A stretch of DNA of 64,000 nt from Acuticoccus sp965213555 (GTDB lineage Bacteria; Pseudomonadota; Alphaproteobacteria; Rhizobiales; Amorphaceae), in NCBI RefSeq assembly GCF_965213555.1, contig NZ_OZ243890.1, positions 310,001-374,000 on the forward strand. The letters run 5' to 3'. Both the position numbers and the translations under genes were made by a program. Positions within the stretch are counted from its first letter, which is position 1. Each line of letters opens with the position of its first letter. The notes under the pieces are model-generated. The model did no database searches. It was not told the origin of the DNA and saw nothing but the letters and a program-made list of their open reading frames with translations. Below, one piece after another: positions 35,046 to 46,265 of this stretch.

Positions 35046-37285
35046 CAGCAGCACGGGGGCCAATCCTGTTTTGCTTTTTTTGCAGGCCTTAGACCGGAAC
35101 TTAGCGGGGATCCAAAGCGAACGTGGAACGCTAATGCAAAGTAGCTGCCGAAATCTTACAGAAGGCAGTTTAGGGACGTGCGCTCTCGATCGAAGATTTA
35201 AGGCATATCCGCGCACAGCAGAAGTCGTGACACAGTTCTTCCAGACGGACCGCTTAAAGACGTTGACCGTTAACTACCTAAATTATCCCAGAATTAAACT
35301 AAACTGTCGTATTTGTTGAACCTACATTTATGCTTTCCGCGAGTACAGCTTTCAACTTTTCCTTCATGTCTCGCATTTTTGCAGTCCGGCGGTCGAGTTT
35401 AGCGCCGTTGTGCTTAAGAGCTTTGATCGCAGTCGTAATAGACTCGCATCCTTCCTCAAATACTTTCAAGGCTTTCTCTGGATCGAGCATCACTTTATCC
35501 ATAGCGTGGCAATAAGTCTTTGATCGTTTTTTCGTCGGGTCAAGGCCGAGTTCGCGCTCGGTGATGAGCCGAGCCGCCATCACCAGCTGAAAGCGAAATG
35601 CTTTCCATTCAGATGCGATGCGCCGATTGCGGAAAAGGAACTCAAGTCGGTAAGCCATGTACGCTGCGGTGTAGTAAGAATGAACCTCGTGCGTCGGTGC
35701 AAAAATGTCGGTCCCTATCATGGGGATCAAATCCTTATAATAGCGCCCAACTTGGTTGGGTTGCTCAAGGTAGACAGACGCATAGACCTTGAGCAGGAAC
35801 TCTTTAGTAATGATTCTAACCTTCTCAATGCCCACCACCGTGTTGAATTGGCCCGGCCTACGCTCGTAGAATAATCTTTGATCGTCGGGCTTTGACTCAA
35901 AATAAATCTCTATTGCTTTATGAATTGGATCTAGAGCCCAAAAACTCTCTTGATCGACTCTGTTTTGTTGATTTGATGCAATAATTACTTGCCGAATAAT
36001 ATCTTCGTTCTTTGTTGCAACGATCTTAACCGGTATCATTGTATCGTTATTTTGGTTATGCGCAGTCTGAACAATAACGTGGCTTGTTTGACAGCCGTTG
36101 ACGATCTGGAAGTCCTCGAGGGTGAACTGGGAGCCAACGCGTTGCAGCTTTCTTGTGACAATGGTGATGCCATTATTCCTTAAAGGAAACTGAATACAAT
36201 TCTGAGAACTCAAGGTTTCCGCGATCGATTTATTAACCGGTGTGTCACCTTGGAAGTCTCGGATGTTATCGAAAAAAAGCCGACGACGCACAGCGCCTTC
36301 TTCATCGGTAATCATTTTGAGGTACTCACCGATCGAGAGAAGGCCGATGTAGGACTCCCTGACGTCAGGGATTTCCGGTATGGAGACATTTTGACCGAAG
36401 GAGACCGTCACCCGGAAGGCATTTTTGGTCTGAAAATACAGCTTCTGGATCCGAGTTGCATCCACTGGGTGGAACGCTACTCCTTCAAACATGTGTAAAC
36501 TCCTTAGCTGGGTAACAGCTCCGTCGCGAATAGCGCAGAGGTTTCGATCCTCATTCCAAGTGCCCGTAGTTGCATAGTAGAGTGAAAGCTTGGGTAAGCC
36601 CCTAGCGAATTTGGCAGCGGCCTGATAGAGCTTATTCTTGACGCGATGCAGCTCAATTATCCGCTCACTTTGAACGAAGGCGGTTTGTTGATTAGAGAAA
36701 TCAGTGGCCGCCTGGAGAAACTTTGATAAATCGCCTGCATCAAAACTTGAGCTGGTCTTCGACTGAACGAACACAAATTGCATCTGTAACACAGCATGGT
36801 GCTCTATAATATCATCAATCTGATCCTCATCATCTACGATCGTATCGTTTACAATAATTGCGACGCCGTCGATTCCGAACTCCCCTTTGCCCGTTGAAAT
36901 AACGCTAAAATCAAATTCTTCTTGATAAACATCTGACACAACGATGTAGTTTATAAATCCTTCGAATTTGTCAGCTTCAGCTTCTACATCTATCTTCTGA
37001 CTCAACGCAAATTCCCTTAATAAACTTTGCGTGACAACGTCCATCACGGTCCCCATCGAGCTATGTGAAGGCTAGCGTGGAAAGTCTGACTCGTCCGCAT
37101 CGCCAAGCTCCCTACGCTGTCCTTTAGTCGGAGGTACCGACCAATCGTTTTTAGGGGAGGACGGTGCCGTCTAAGGTCACCACCAGCGGACATTGACAAC
37201 GAGGTTTGTGCCCGCGTCCGAAAGGTGTGGCAGAGGCGACCAATCTCCTCTCGAGATTGTCGTTTTGTAAGTGGCCACTGTTGAG
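35031..37285. mobile_element. A+T-rich islet replacing the methyltransferase core
   Basis: Bounds are estimated from where methyltransferase homology stops (left, ~35030) and resumes (right, between ~37285 and 37330). Composition changes sharply: line 35941-36000 is 19/60 G+C against about 40/60 in flanking genes. Contents are one AIPR gene on the minus strand and ~250 bases on each side with no supportable gene. No transposase, integrase, terminal inverted repeat or target duplication was found by eye, so the mechanism (homologous replacement or illegitimate recombination) is open. Confidence 0.75.
35299..37056 (-). CDS. AIPR-family abortive infection phage resistance protein
   Basis: 585-residue AIPR protein. 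N-terminal half resembles a restriction-endonuclease-like fold: EFGIDGVAIIVND followed by MQFVFVQSKTSSSFDAGDLSKF fits a D...QxK nuclease-type core (about residues 55-110). The middle has the AIPR signature: DNIRDFQGDTPVNKSIAETL, FPLRNNGITIV and FQIVNGCQTSHVIV. The family is linked to phage defence, and some members are lone effectors. Codon use is A+T-rich, unlike all flanking genes, indicating transfer. Start may be ATG 37056 or the Met four codons later; no strong Shine-Dalgarno. It is encoded opposite to the methyltransferase it interrupts. Confidence 0.88.
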   Translation of the reverse strand: MGTVMDVVTQSLLREFALSQKIDVEAEADKFEGFINYIVVSDVYQEEFDFSVISTGKGEFGIDGVAIIVNDTIVDDEDQIDDIIEHHAVLQMQFVFVQSKTSSSFDAGDLSKFLQAATDFSNQQTAFVQSERIIELHRVKNKLYQAAAKFARGLPKLSLYYATTGTWNEDRNLCAIRDGAVTQLRSLHMFEGVAFHPVDATRIQKLYFQTKNAFRVTVSFGQNVSIPEIPDVRESYIGLLSIGEYLKMITDEEGAVRRRLFFDNIRDFQGDTPVNKSIAETLSSQNCIQFPLRNNGITIVTRKLQRVGSQFTLEDFQIVNGCQTSHVIVQTAHNQNNDTMIPVKIVATKNEDIIRQVIIASNQQNRVDQESFWALDPIHKAIEIYFESKPDDQRLFYERRPGQFNTVVGIEKVRIITKEFLLKVYASVYLEQPNQVGRYYKDLIPMIGTDIFAPTHEVHSYYTAAYMAYRLEFLFRNRRIASEWKAFRFQLVMAARLITERELGLDPTKKRSKTYCHAMDKVMLDPEKALKVFEEGCESITTAIKALKHNGAKLDRRTAKMRDMKEKLKAVLAESINVGSTNTTV

Positions 37286-37727
37286 TCCAACGTCCACCCA
37301 CAAGGACGAGCGCCAGGAGGCCGCCGAGGAGGAGATGCTGTCCCGCCTCGTCGCGCTCAACGCCGAGCGCGCCCGCGAGGAGGCGCGCGGTCACGTGCGC
37401 TGGCTGCGCCCAGACTACCAGATCCCGAAGCTCGGCCACAAAGTGAGGCGGCCGGAGGAGCAGATCGAGGCGGACGTCGCCGTCGCAGTCGCCGCCGAGA
37501 GCGCGCCGTGGCCCGCCGAGGAGCGCGAGCAGTTCTCCGCCGTGCGCGCGTTGATCGACGCGGCGGCCGAGCCGATCTCGACCGAGGCCGTCGCCCGCGC
37601 CTTCAAGGGCCGCCTCTCGCCGCAACGCAAGCAGCGCGTCGAGGAGGTGCTCGGCGTGCTCGCCGACCTTGGCATCGTCCGCTCCGGCCAGCGCGAGGGC
37701 ACAACGCTCTACTTCACTCGCCGCTGA
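37206..37727 (+). pseudogene. DNA methyltransferase, C-terminal remnant
   Basis: The open frame reads EMLSRLVALNAERAREEARG and HVRWLRPDYQIPKLG, the conserved C-terminal tail of the same methyltransferase family as the 33903-35045 remnant, followed by a winged-helix-like end (ISTEAVARAFKG to LYFTRR). Homology starts around 37300; upstream codons belong to the inserted DNA. An ATG at 37335 follows a GGAGGAG-type sequence, so a ~130-residue product could be made, but without catalytic domain. Same strand and correct order relative to the N-terminal remnant. Confidence 0.82.
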
Positions 37728-37823
37728 CCAGCTCGCCCGCTCTCCAAGGCGCCGGTCCTGCAGGAGGCATCGTGCGCATTCGCTCGCGAGGGGGTTCGAG
37801 CGCCCCGAATCGGTAGCCGCGCG

Positions 37824-40491
<2,668 letters not shown>

Positions 40492-40770
40492 TACGAAAGT
40501 TCCCCCACCAATCGACGCTCACGTATAATGAAGTGTAGGGGCGCTGGAAACGACGGCCATGGCCAACGTTCCCGCATAGAAGCTTGCGCGCGCCGGCCGG
40601 TCGGCTTACGTGCCAGCGCTTGACGAGGCGCGGCGCGTGCCGCGGGCGTGCCGATGCGTCGGCCCCCCACGTGCCCGCTCCGCGGCCGTGCCAGCGCTCG
40701 GACGCACGATGGACCCACCCGACGCCCGTGGGCGCGTGACAGGACGTACGCTTTGACAAGGGGATTTGCT
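40492..40770. promoter_or_regulatory. Divergent promoter region ppdK / TPR protein
   Basis: 279 bases between the ppdK start and the TPR gene. A TATAAT hexamer lies at 40524-40529 on the plus strand without a good -35 box 17 bases before it. No ORF supportable on either strand. Confidence 0.35.
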
Positions 40771-42636
40771 TTGGCTCCGCGCATCAAGGTTCCGCTCGGG
40801 CCGGTGCTGGCCGCCGCCCTTCTGGCGACGCCGGCCGCGGCCATGCCTTCCGGCAACGAGCTCGCCCCGATCGGTCAACAGCAAGAGCGGGTCGGGGCGA
40901 TGACCTTCGGCTCGCTCGCCGGCTTCTACCTTGCGGCACGACATGCCTCGGTGAACGAGGACCTCAGCGCCGCTGCAGGCTTCTACGTGTCGGCGCTGTC
41001 GAAGGACCGGGACAACACCGAGCTCCTGGAGCCGTCGGTGATCCTCAACGTCGCCTCCGGCAACATCGCCCGCGCCGTCGGGCTCGCCGAGGACCTCCTG
41101 CGCTCCGACCCCGAGGACTGGATCGCGCTGACGACGCTGGCGGTCCATCAGCTGCGCTCCGGTGAGCGGGACGCGGCGCGCGAGACGCTCGGCCGGCTGA
41201 CTGCCGCGGGCGGCCAGATCCAGGAGCTCGTCGCCGGGCTCCTCGACGCCTGGACGCTCGTGGCGCAGGGCCGTGCGGCCGAGGGCATCAACCTCCTCGA
41301 CGAGCTGAACGGCCCGCGCTGGTACGACGGGTTCACGACCCTTCACGCCGGGCTCATCGCCGACTTCGCGGACCTGTCAAAGATCGCCGACGACCGGCTG
41401 CGGCTCGCCTACGAGCGCGCTCCCGACTCCCTGCGCGTGGCAGAGGCTTACGCTCGGCACCTCGCCCGCAGTGGCAGGGCCGACCGGGCGATGGCTGTCC
41501 TCGACGTCCTCGACGAGCGGCTTGGTGGCGACGGCTACGTGGAGGCGCTGCGCGAGGCGCTCTCCGGGGGCGGCGACGTCGCCCCCCTGGTGGGTTCGGC
41601 GCTCGACGGCGCGGCGGAGGCGCTGCACGGGCTCGGCATCGCCTACAACCGGGACGGTGGCCGCGCGCCGGCGGCGAGCCTCTTCCAGCTCGCGCTGTTC
41701 CTCGTGCCGGACCGGCACTTCTCCTCGATGGCGCTCGCCGAGGTGATGGAGAGCCTTCGCCAGTACGAGGCGGCCATCGGCATCTACCGCGGCATCCCCC
41801 GCCAGCATCCGCTGTCGCGCAACGCACGGGTCCAGGAGGCGCTGAACCTCAACGTCCTGGAGCGCAACGAGGAGGCGATCGCCCTGCTCGACGAGCTCGT
41901 CGCCGCCGATCCGACGGACGTCGGGACCACCATCGTGCTGGGCAACGTCTACCGCAGCCTAGAGCGCTTCGAGGAGGCGAGGTCGGTCTACGATCAGGCG
42001 ATCACGGCGTTCGGGGAGGTGCCCGACCGGCACTGGACGCTGTACTACTACCGCGGCATCGCCCGCGAGCGCACCGATGATTGGACCGGTGCCGAAGCCG
42101 ACTTCCGACGCGCGCTCGCCTACGAGCCGGACAACGCGCATACGCTCAACTACCTCGGCTACTCGCTCATCGACCGCGGCGAGAAGCTTGAGGAGGCCAT
42201 CGACATGGTGCGCCGGGCGGTCGCGGCCGAGCCCACGAACGGCTACATCGTGGACAGCCTCGGCTGGGCGTACTACCGCCTCGGCCGCTACGAGGACGCG
42301 GTGCGCGAGCTGGAGCGCGCCGTCAGCCTGATCCCCCTCGACCCCGTCATCAACGACCACCTGGGGGATGCTTACTGGCGCGTCGGACGGCGCCTCGAGG
42401 CGATGTTCCAGTGGGCGCACGCGCGCGACAACGATCCTGACGAGGACATCGCGCCGACCATCCTGCGCAAGCTGCGCGAGGGGCTGCCCGACGATCCGCA
42501 GCCCGTGCAGGCCGCGGCCAACGAGGCCGACGCGGCCGGCGCGTCATCGGCAACCGCCGAGCCCTCGACGATGCCCGCCGACGCCGAGGACGCGACCGAA
42601 GCGACGGACGGCGCGGTGGACCCCGCAGCCGACTGA
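40771..42636 (+). CDS. Exported TPR-repeat protein
   Basis: 621 residues. N-terminal signal-like segment (KVPLGPVLAAALLATPAAA), then helical repeats over the whole length; the best TPR units are near LGNVYRSLERFEEARSVYDQAI, YYRGIARERTDDWTGAEADFRRAL and DSLGWAYYRLGRYEDAVRELERAV. The C-terminal ~50 residues are acidic and Ala-rich. TTG 40771 is chosen because AAGGGG lies 8 bases upstream and it places the signal peptide first. Alphaproteobacterial homologues sit beside ispE as here; the role is unknown, possibly envelope assembly. Confidence 0.82.
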   Translation: MAPRIKVPLGPVLAAALLATPAAAMPSGNELAPIGQQQERVGAMTFGSLAGFYLAARHASVNEDLSAAAGFYVSALSKDRDNTELLEPSVILNVASGNIARAVGLAEDLLRSDPEDWIALTTLAVHQLRSGERDAARETLGRLTAAGGQIQELVAGLLDAWTLVAQGRAAEGINLLDELNGPRWYDGFTTLHAGLIADFADLSKIADDRLRLAYERAPDSLRVAEAYARHLARSGRADRAMAVLDVLDERLGGDGYVEALREALSGGGDVAPLVGSALDGAAEALHGLGIAYNRDGGRAPAASLFQLALFLVPDRHFSSMALAEVMESLRQYEAAIGIYRGIPRQHPLSRNARVQEALNLNVLERNEEAIALLDELVAADPTDVGTTIVLGNVYRSLERFEEARSVYDQAITAFGEVPDRHWTLYYYRGIARERTDDWTGAEADFRRALAYEPDNAHTLNYLGYSLIDRGEKLEEAIDMVRRAVAAEPTNGYIVDSLGWAYYRLGRYEDAVRELERAVSLIPLDPVINDHLGDAYWRVGRRLEAMFQWAHARDNDPDEDIAPTILRKLREGLPDDPQPVQAAANEADAAGASSATAEPSTMPADAEDATEATDGAVDPAAD

Positions 42637-43548
42637 GTGCAGCTCGCAACGTCCGCCGCGCTCCAGGCGGTCGCCCCCGCCAAGGTCAACCTCGCGCTCC
42701 ATGTGGTGGGGCAGCGCGAGGACGGCTACCACCTCCTCAACAGCCTCGTCGCCTTCGCCGTGGGGGCCGCCGACCGCGTGACGGTGGCGTTCGGCGAGGC
42801 CGAAACGCCGCGTCTGCGCGTCACGGGGCCGTTCGCGGGCGAGGTCCCCGGTGGGCCGAGCAACCTCGTCCTCCGTGCGGCGCAGGCGGTCGGCGGCGTG
42901 GCAAGCGTGTGGCTCACGAAGTCGCTGCCCGTCGCCGCTGGCGTCGGCGGGGGCTCGGCGGACGCTGCGGCCGTCCTTCGTGCGGTCGCCCACGGCCGCG
43001 GCGTTGCGCCGAGCTCGCTTGCCGGCGTCGCCCTCGCACTCGGGGCGGACGTTCCCATGTGCCTGTCGGGCCGACCTGCCCTCGTCGCCGGGATCGGCGA
43101 GGTGCTTACCGACGTCGCGCTGCCCTCGGTGGAGGCGCTGCTGGTCAACCCACGCGTGCCGGTGTCGACGCAGGACGTCTTCCGCCGTCTGGCGGTGAGG
43201 GAGAACCAGCCGCTCCCAACGCCGCCACCACTGGCGGACGCCGACGCGCTCGCCAGCTGGCTCGCGGCGGCACGCAACGACCTCGAAGCCCCCGCCATCG
43301 CGCTCGTCCCGGCGATCGCAACGGCGCTCGATGCCTTGCGCGCCACGCAGGGCTGCCTGCTGGCGCGCATGTCGGGGTCCGGCGCCACGGTGGTCGCGCT
43401 CTACGGCGACGCCCAGTCCCGCGATGGCGCGGCGGCAGCGATCGGCAGGGACGCCCCGTCGTGGTGGGTCGCGCCGGTGCGGCTTGCGGGCGCCCATGAG
43501 GAGCCTGCGCCCGTGTTGCCGGTGCCCGCGACCGCCGCTCTCGGTTAG
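42637..43548 (+). CDS. ispE: 4-diphosphocytidyl-2-C-methyl-D-erythritol kinase
   Basis: 303-residue GHMP kinase of the MEP isoprenoid pathway. APAKVNLALHVVGQREDGYH is the N-terminal substrate motif, PVAAGVGGGSADAAAVL the ATP loop and LGADVPMCLSG the catalytic Asp region; MSGSGATVVALY is GHMP motif 3. GTG start directly follows the TPR stop. Nearby polyprenyl synthase uses the products of this pathway. Confidence 0.95.
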   Translation: MQLATSAALQAVAPAKVNLALHVVGQREDGYHLLNSLVAFAVGAADRVTVAFGEAETPRLRVTGPFAGEVPGGPSNLVLRAAQAVGGVASVWLTKSLPVAAGVGGGSADAAAVLRAVAHGRGVAPSSLAGVALALGADVPMCLSGRPALVAGIGEVLTDVALPSVEALLVNPRVPVSTQDVFRRLAVRENQPLPTPPPLADADALASWLAAARNDLEAPAIALVPAIATALDALRATQGCLLARMSGSGATVVALYGDAQSRDGAAAAIGRDAPSWWVAPVRLAGAHEEPAPVLPVPATAALG

Positions 43549-43778
43549 GGTCGAGGTCGTGCGGACAGCTCGTCGGCGATGCCCGCGTCGACGAGGAGCG
43601 CGCGCGCCTTGCCGAGCCGCTGGCGGCTCACCAGGACTCGGCGCGGCAGGACGCCGAGCGACCCCTCGAGCACGCTCATGTTCTGGTCGACGACGAGGTG
43701 CTCGATGCCCGCCTCCGACAACAGGGCTTCGACGAACGAGATCAACACGACGTCGTTCGTGCGCAGCAGCTCGTCCAA
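43545..43778 (-). CDS. DUF2007 domain protein
   Basis: 77-residue DUF2007 protein (DELLRTNDVVLISFVEALLSE, then DQNMSVLEGSLGVLPRRVLV). TTG start with AGGAGG 6 bases upstream; no ATG available. It is convergent with ispE (4-base overlap of ends) and divergent from the polyprenyl synthase, an arrangement common in Rhizobiales. Function unknown; sometimes called signal-transducing. Confidence 0.8.
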   Translation of the reverse strand: MDELLRTNDVVLISFVEALLSEAGIEHLVVDQNMSVLEGSLGVLPRRVLVSRQRLGKARALLVDAGIADELSARPRP

Positions 43779-43947
43779 GCTGGTCCTCCTGCACCGCCAC
43801 GGCGACGGAGCGTGACGGTTGGGCTCCGGTGGCGCCGCCCGGCCTCGCGACCTGCGCGCCGCGACGCCTTGGCCCGCGCCACCGCTTGCCCGGGCCAAGG
43901 CGTGCGCCTATGGTCCCCAACATGCTCCACACGCTCGCAGCGACCCC

Positions 43948-44955
43948 GTGACGGCGCCCGCCGCGACAGCACCGTCCGCGTCCGGCGACATCGATCGGCT
44001 AAGCTCAAGCGTCGCCGATCGTCTGAGCGAGGTCAACGCCCTCATCCTCGAGCATGCGGGCTCCGACGTCGCGATGATCCCGGCGATCGCGGATCACCTG
44101 ATCTCCTCAGGGGGCAAGCGCATCCGCCCGATGCTGACGCTCGGTACGGCCAAGCTCTTCGGCTACGAGGGCGACGGCGATGTGAAGCTCGCGACGGCGG
44201 TCGAGTACATGCACACCGCCACCCTGCTCCACGACGATGTGGTCGACGAGAGCGCCATGCGACGGGGCCGCCCCGCCGCGCGCATGATCTGGGGCAACCA
44301 GGCGAGCGTGCTGGTCGGCGACTTCCTGCTCGGCCAGGCGTTCAAGCTCATGGTCGCCGTGGGCTCGCTCGAGGCGCTCGACGTGTTCTCACGCGCCGCC
44401 GCGACGATCTCTGAAGGGGAGGTGCGCCAGCTCGCCGGGGCGAAGAACCTGTCGGTGGGTGAGGCGCACTACATGGCGGTGATCGACGCCAAGACGGCCG
44501 CGCTGTTCGCCGCGGCGACCGCAGCAGGCCCGATCCTCGCCGGCGCGTCCGCGTACCGTCCCAGCCTTGAGTCGTTCGGCCGGCACCTCGGCCTCGCCTT
44601 CCAGCTCATCGACGATGTGCTCGACTTCGAGGGCGATGCGGGCGCGCTTGGCAAGAACGTCGGCGATGACCTGCGCGAGGGGAAGGCCACGCTGCCGGTG
44701 CTCCTTGCCTACGCGCGAGGGGACGCTGCCGACAGGGCGTTCTGGGAACGCTGCATCGAGCGCGGCGACGTCGAGGACGGGGACGTCCCCACGGCGGTCG
44801 TGCTCGTGCGCTCCACGGGGGCGCTGGACGAAGCGCGGCGGCGCGCTCGCGGCTTCGCAGACCGGGCGCTGCAGGACCTCTCACGGGCTCCGGCGTGCCA
44901 CATGCGCGACATCATCGCCGACGTCGTCGGCTTCGCGGTGAGCCGCCTGCACTAG
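43948..44955 (+). CDS. Polyprenyl diphosphate synthase (octa/decaprenyl type)
   Basis: 335-residue trans-prenyltransferase that makes the ubiquinone side chain. First Asp-rich motif in HTATLLHDDVVDES, second in FQLIDDVLDFEGDAG; GGKRIRPMLTL binds diphosphate. GTG 43948 gives a sensible N terminus (TAPAATAPSASGDIDRL); a longer in-frame reading exists but would cover the DUF2007 promoter. Chain length (C40 or C50) cannot be told by eye; alphaproteobacteria usually make C50. Confidence 0.92.
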   Translation: MTAPAATAPSASGDIDRLSSSVADRLSEVNALILEHAGSDVAMIPAIADHLISSGGKRIRPMLTLGTAKLFGYEGDGDVKLATAVEYMHTATLLHDDVVDESAMRRGRPAARMIWGNQASVLVGDFLLGQAFKLMVAVGSLEALDVFSRAAATISEGEVRQLAGAKNLSVGEAHYMAVIDAKTAALFAAATAAGPILAGASAYRPSLESFGRHLGLAFQLIDDVLDFEGDAGALGKNVGDDLREGKATLPVLLAYARGDAADRAFWERCIERGDVEDGDVPTAVVLVRSTGALDEARRRARGFADRALQDLSRAPACHMRDIIADVVGFAVSRLH

Positions 44956-44993
44956 GCGGACCTCGGCCCCCTCCCCGAAGCGGAGGTTGCCCC

Positions 44994-45013
44994 CTCCGTC
45001 GTCCCCGACGGAG
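44994..45013 (+). terminator. Hairpin after polyprenyl synthase
   Basis: CTCCGTCG and CGACGGAG form a perfect 8-bp stem with a TCCC loop, 38 bases after the stop codon. No T-run follows, so termination is weakly supported. Confidence 0.5.
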
Positions 45014-45368
45014 CCGCTGAGCGCACCTTGGCCTCGTCGGTGCCACCAACTGCCCTCATATTTTACTATAATTCGCATCATTTCAGTATTGCGCCACGAT
45101 GCAAGGCGGGCGAGGCGCGCAACGTCGCTTGGCCGTTGACAATCTCAGCCAGTCTGATGATGTTCGCCGTTACGTGCACTCTGCCTGGCACGAGTAGTTC
45201 TTTGAAGTACAATGAACGCAGCGAAAACGAATAGTTGCAACGAGCGTTCTTCGCTACTTGCACGGTTCCTGTCGTGAACAACTTGCCTCGATCGGGGGTG
45301 GTGGACCGGGATGGTGCTGGTGCGCGCTCCCTCCCTTTTAGCGCCGGGCAGGAAGGCCTCGGCCGACG
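45014..45368. other. Intergenic region with A+T-richer core
   Basis: 355 bases without a supportable gene. The middle (about 45040-45300) is poorer in G+C than its neighbours (line 45181-45240 is 27/60) and contains TATAAT at 45070. A short minus-strand frame (45078-45280) includes IVNGQATLR, which recalls the AIPR IVNGxQT box, but is too short and unsupported. It may be the promoter region of the GAF protein or a decayed insert. Confidence 0.5.
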
Positions 45369-46265
45369 ATGAGCTCCGAGCGGCTGATGGGGATCGCCGC
45401 GATCAAGTGGTTGTCCTCGCCCGAGCACGCGACCGTCTCGGCGATCACGCGGCACCTGCTGCGCTGCCCCACCGCGATGGTGAACCTTGCCGACACCGAC
45501 GGGCCTGAACTGCCGGACGCGTCGTCGAGCAACCTGACATTCCAGCCGGGCCTCACGTTGTTTTCGCGCTGGACGGTGGCGCGCGGCGGCGTTTTCGTCG
45601 TCCTCGACGCGGCCAACGACCCACGCTTCGCCGACAACGTCATGGTGCGCGCCTACCCGCACACGAGGTTCTACGTGGGCACCCCCGTCACCGTCCGCGG
45701 TCGCACCATCGGGGTCCTGTGCGCCGTCGACTACGCCGCTCGCCAGGCCCCCGAGCCCAACGCGCTCGACGCCTTGATGTCGCTCGCCTCGCTGTGCGGC
45801 GAGGCCATCGAACACACCGCGACGCGGCTCATGGGGCCCGTGCGTGGGGACCAGTTCGACCTCGTGGCCGAGCGCTCGGACGCGGCGGTGCTCACCGTGA
45901 CCGAGGGCGGGCTCGTGGCGTTCGCCAACCGCGCGGCCAACCGCTTGCTGCGCGCGCCGACGGACGCGCTGCTTGGTGCGCCCGTGGGGCACTACATCGT
46001 CGGGTGGGAGCGCCTCCTCACGATGTTCGAGCAGGCCTTCGCCGCGTTGGCCGAGGGGCAGGATCGCGTTAGGTCCATCCTCGTGGAGGCGGCCGCGGCG
46101 GACGGCGCCATCGTCCCGGCGCGGGCGTCGATCAGCCACGTCGCTGAGATGGGCGAGTTCGTCTGGCGCCTCGTCCTGTCCGAGCTGCCGACGGGCGACA
46201 GCGTCAGCCGACTTGGTCCGCCCGGTCTGGAGCGCCGCGCTCGACCGCATGAGCGAGGCGGGTGA
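45369..46265 (+). CDS. GAF-PAS sensor protein without output domain
   Basis: 298 residues. Residues ~15-150 look like a GAF domain (FSRWTVARGGVFVVLDAANDPRFADN, FYVGTPVTVRGRTIGVLCAVD), ~160-270 like a PAS domain (FDLVAERSDAAVLTVTEGGLVAFANRAANRLL). No histidine kinase, GGDEF, EAL or HTH domain follows, so it may sense a ligand and signal through a partner. Its 3' end overlaps the convergent CoxG-like gene by 62 bases. Confidence 0.75.
   Translation: MSSERLMGIAAIKWLSSPEHATVSAITRHLLRCPTAMVNLADTDGPELPDASSSNLTFQPGLTLFSRWTVARGGVFVVLDAANDPRFADNVMVRAYPHTRFYVGTPVTVRGRTIGVLCAVDYAARQAPEPNALDALMSLASLCGEAIEHTATRLMGPVRGDQFDLVAERSDAAVLTVTEGGLVAFANRAANRLLRAPTDALLGAPVGHYIVGWERLLTMFEQAFAALAEGQDRVRSILVEAAAADGAIVPARASISHVAEMGEFVWRLVLSELPTGDSVSRLGPPGLERRARPHERGG

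Noticed and set aside
35038..35319. 93-codon plus-strand frame starting TTG inside the left flank of the AIPR islet
   Set aside because: No ribosome-binding site or recognisable family; it overlaps the end of the methyltransferase remnant and the AIPR stop. Probably chance in foreign DNA.
45078..45280. Short minus-strand frame with IVNGQATLR as an AIPR gene fragment
   Set aside because: Only one short box is similar and the surrounding residues do not match AIPR; not listed as a gene.
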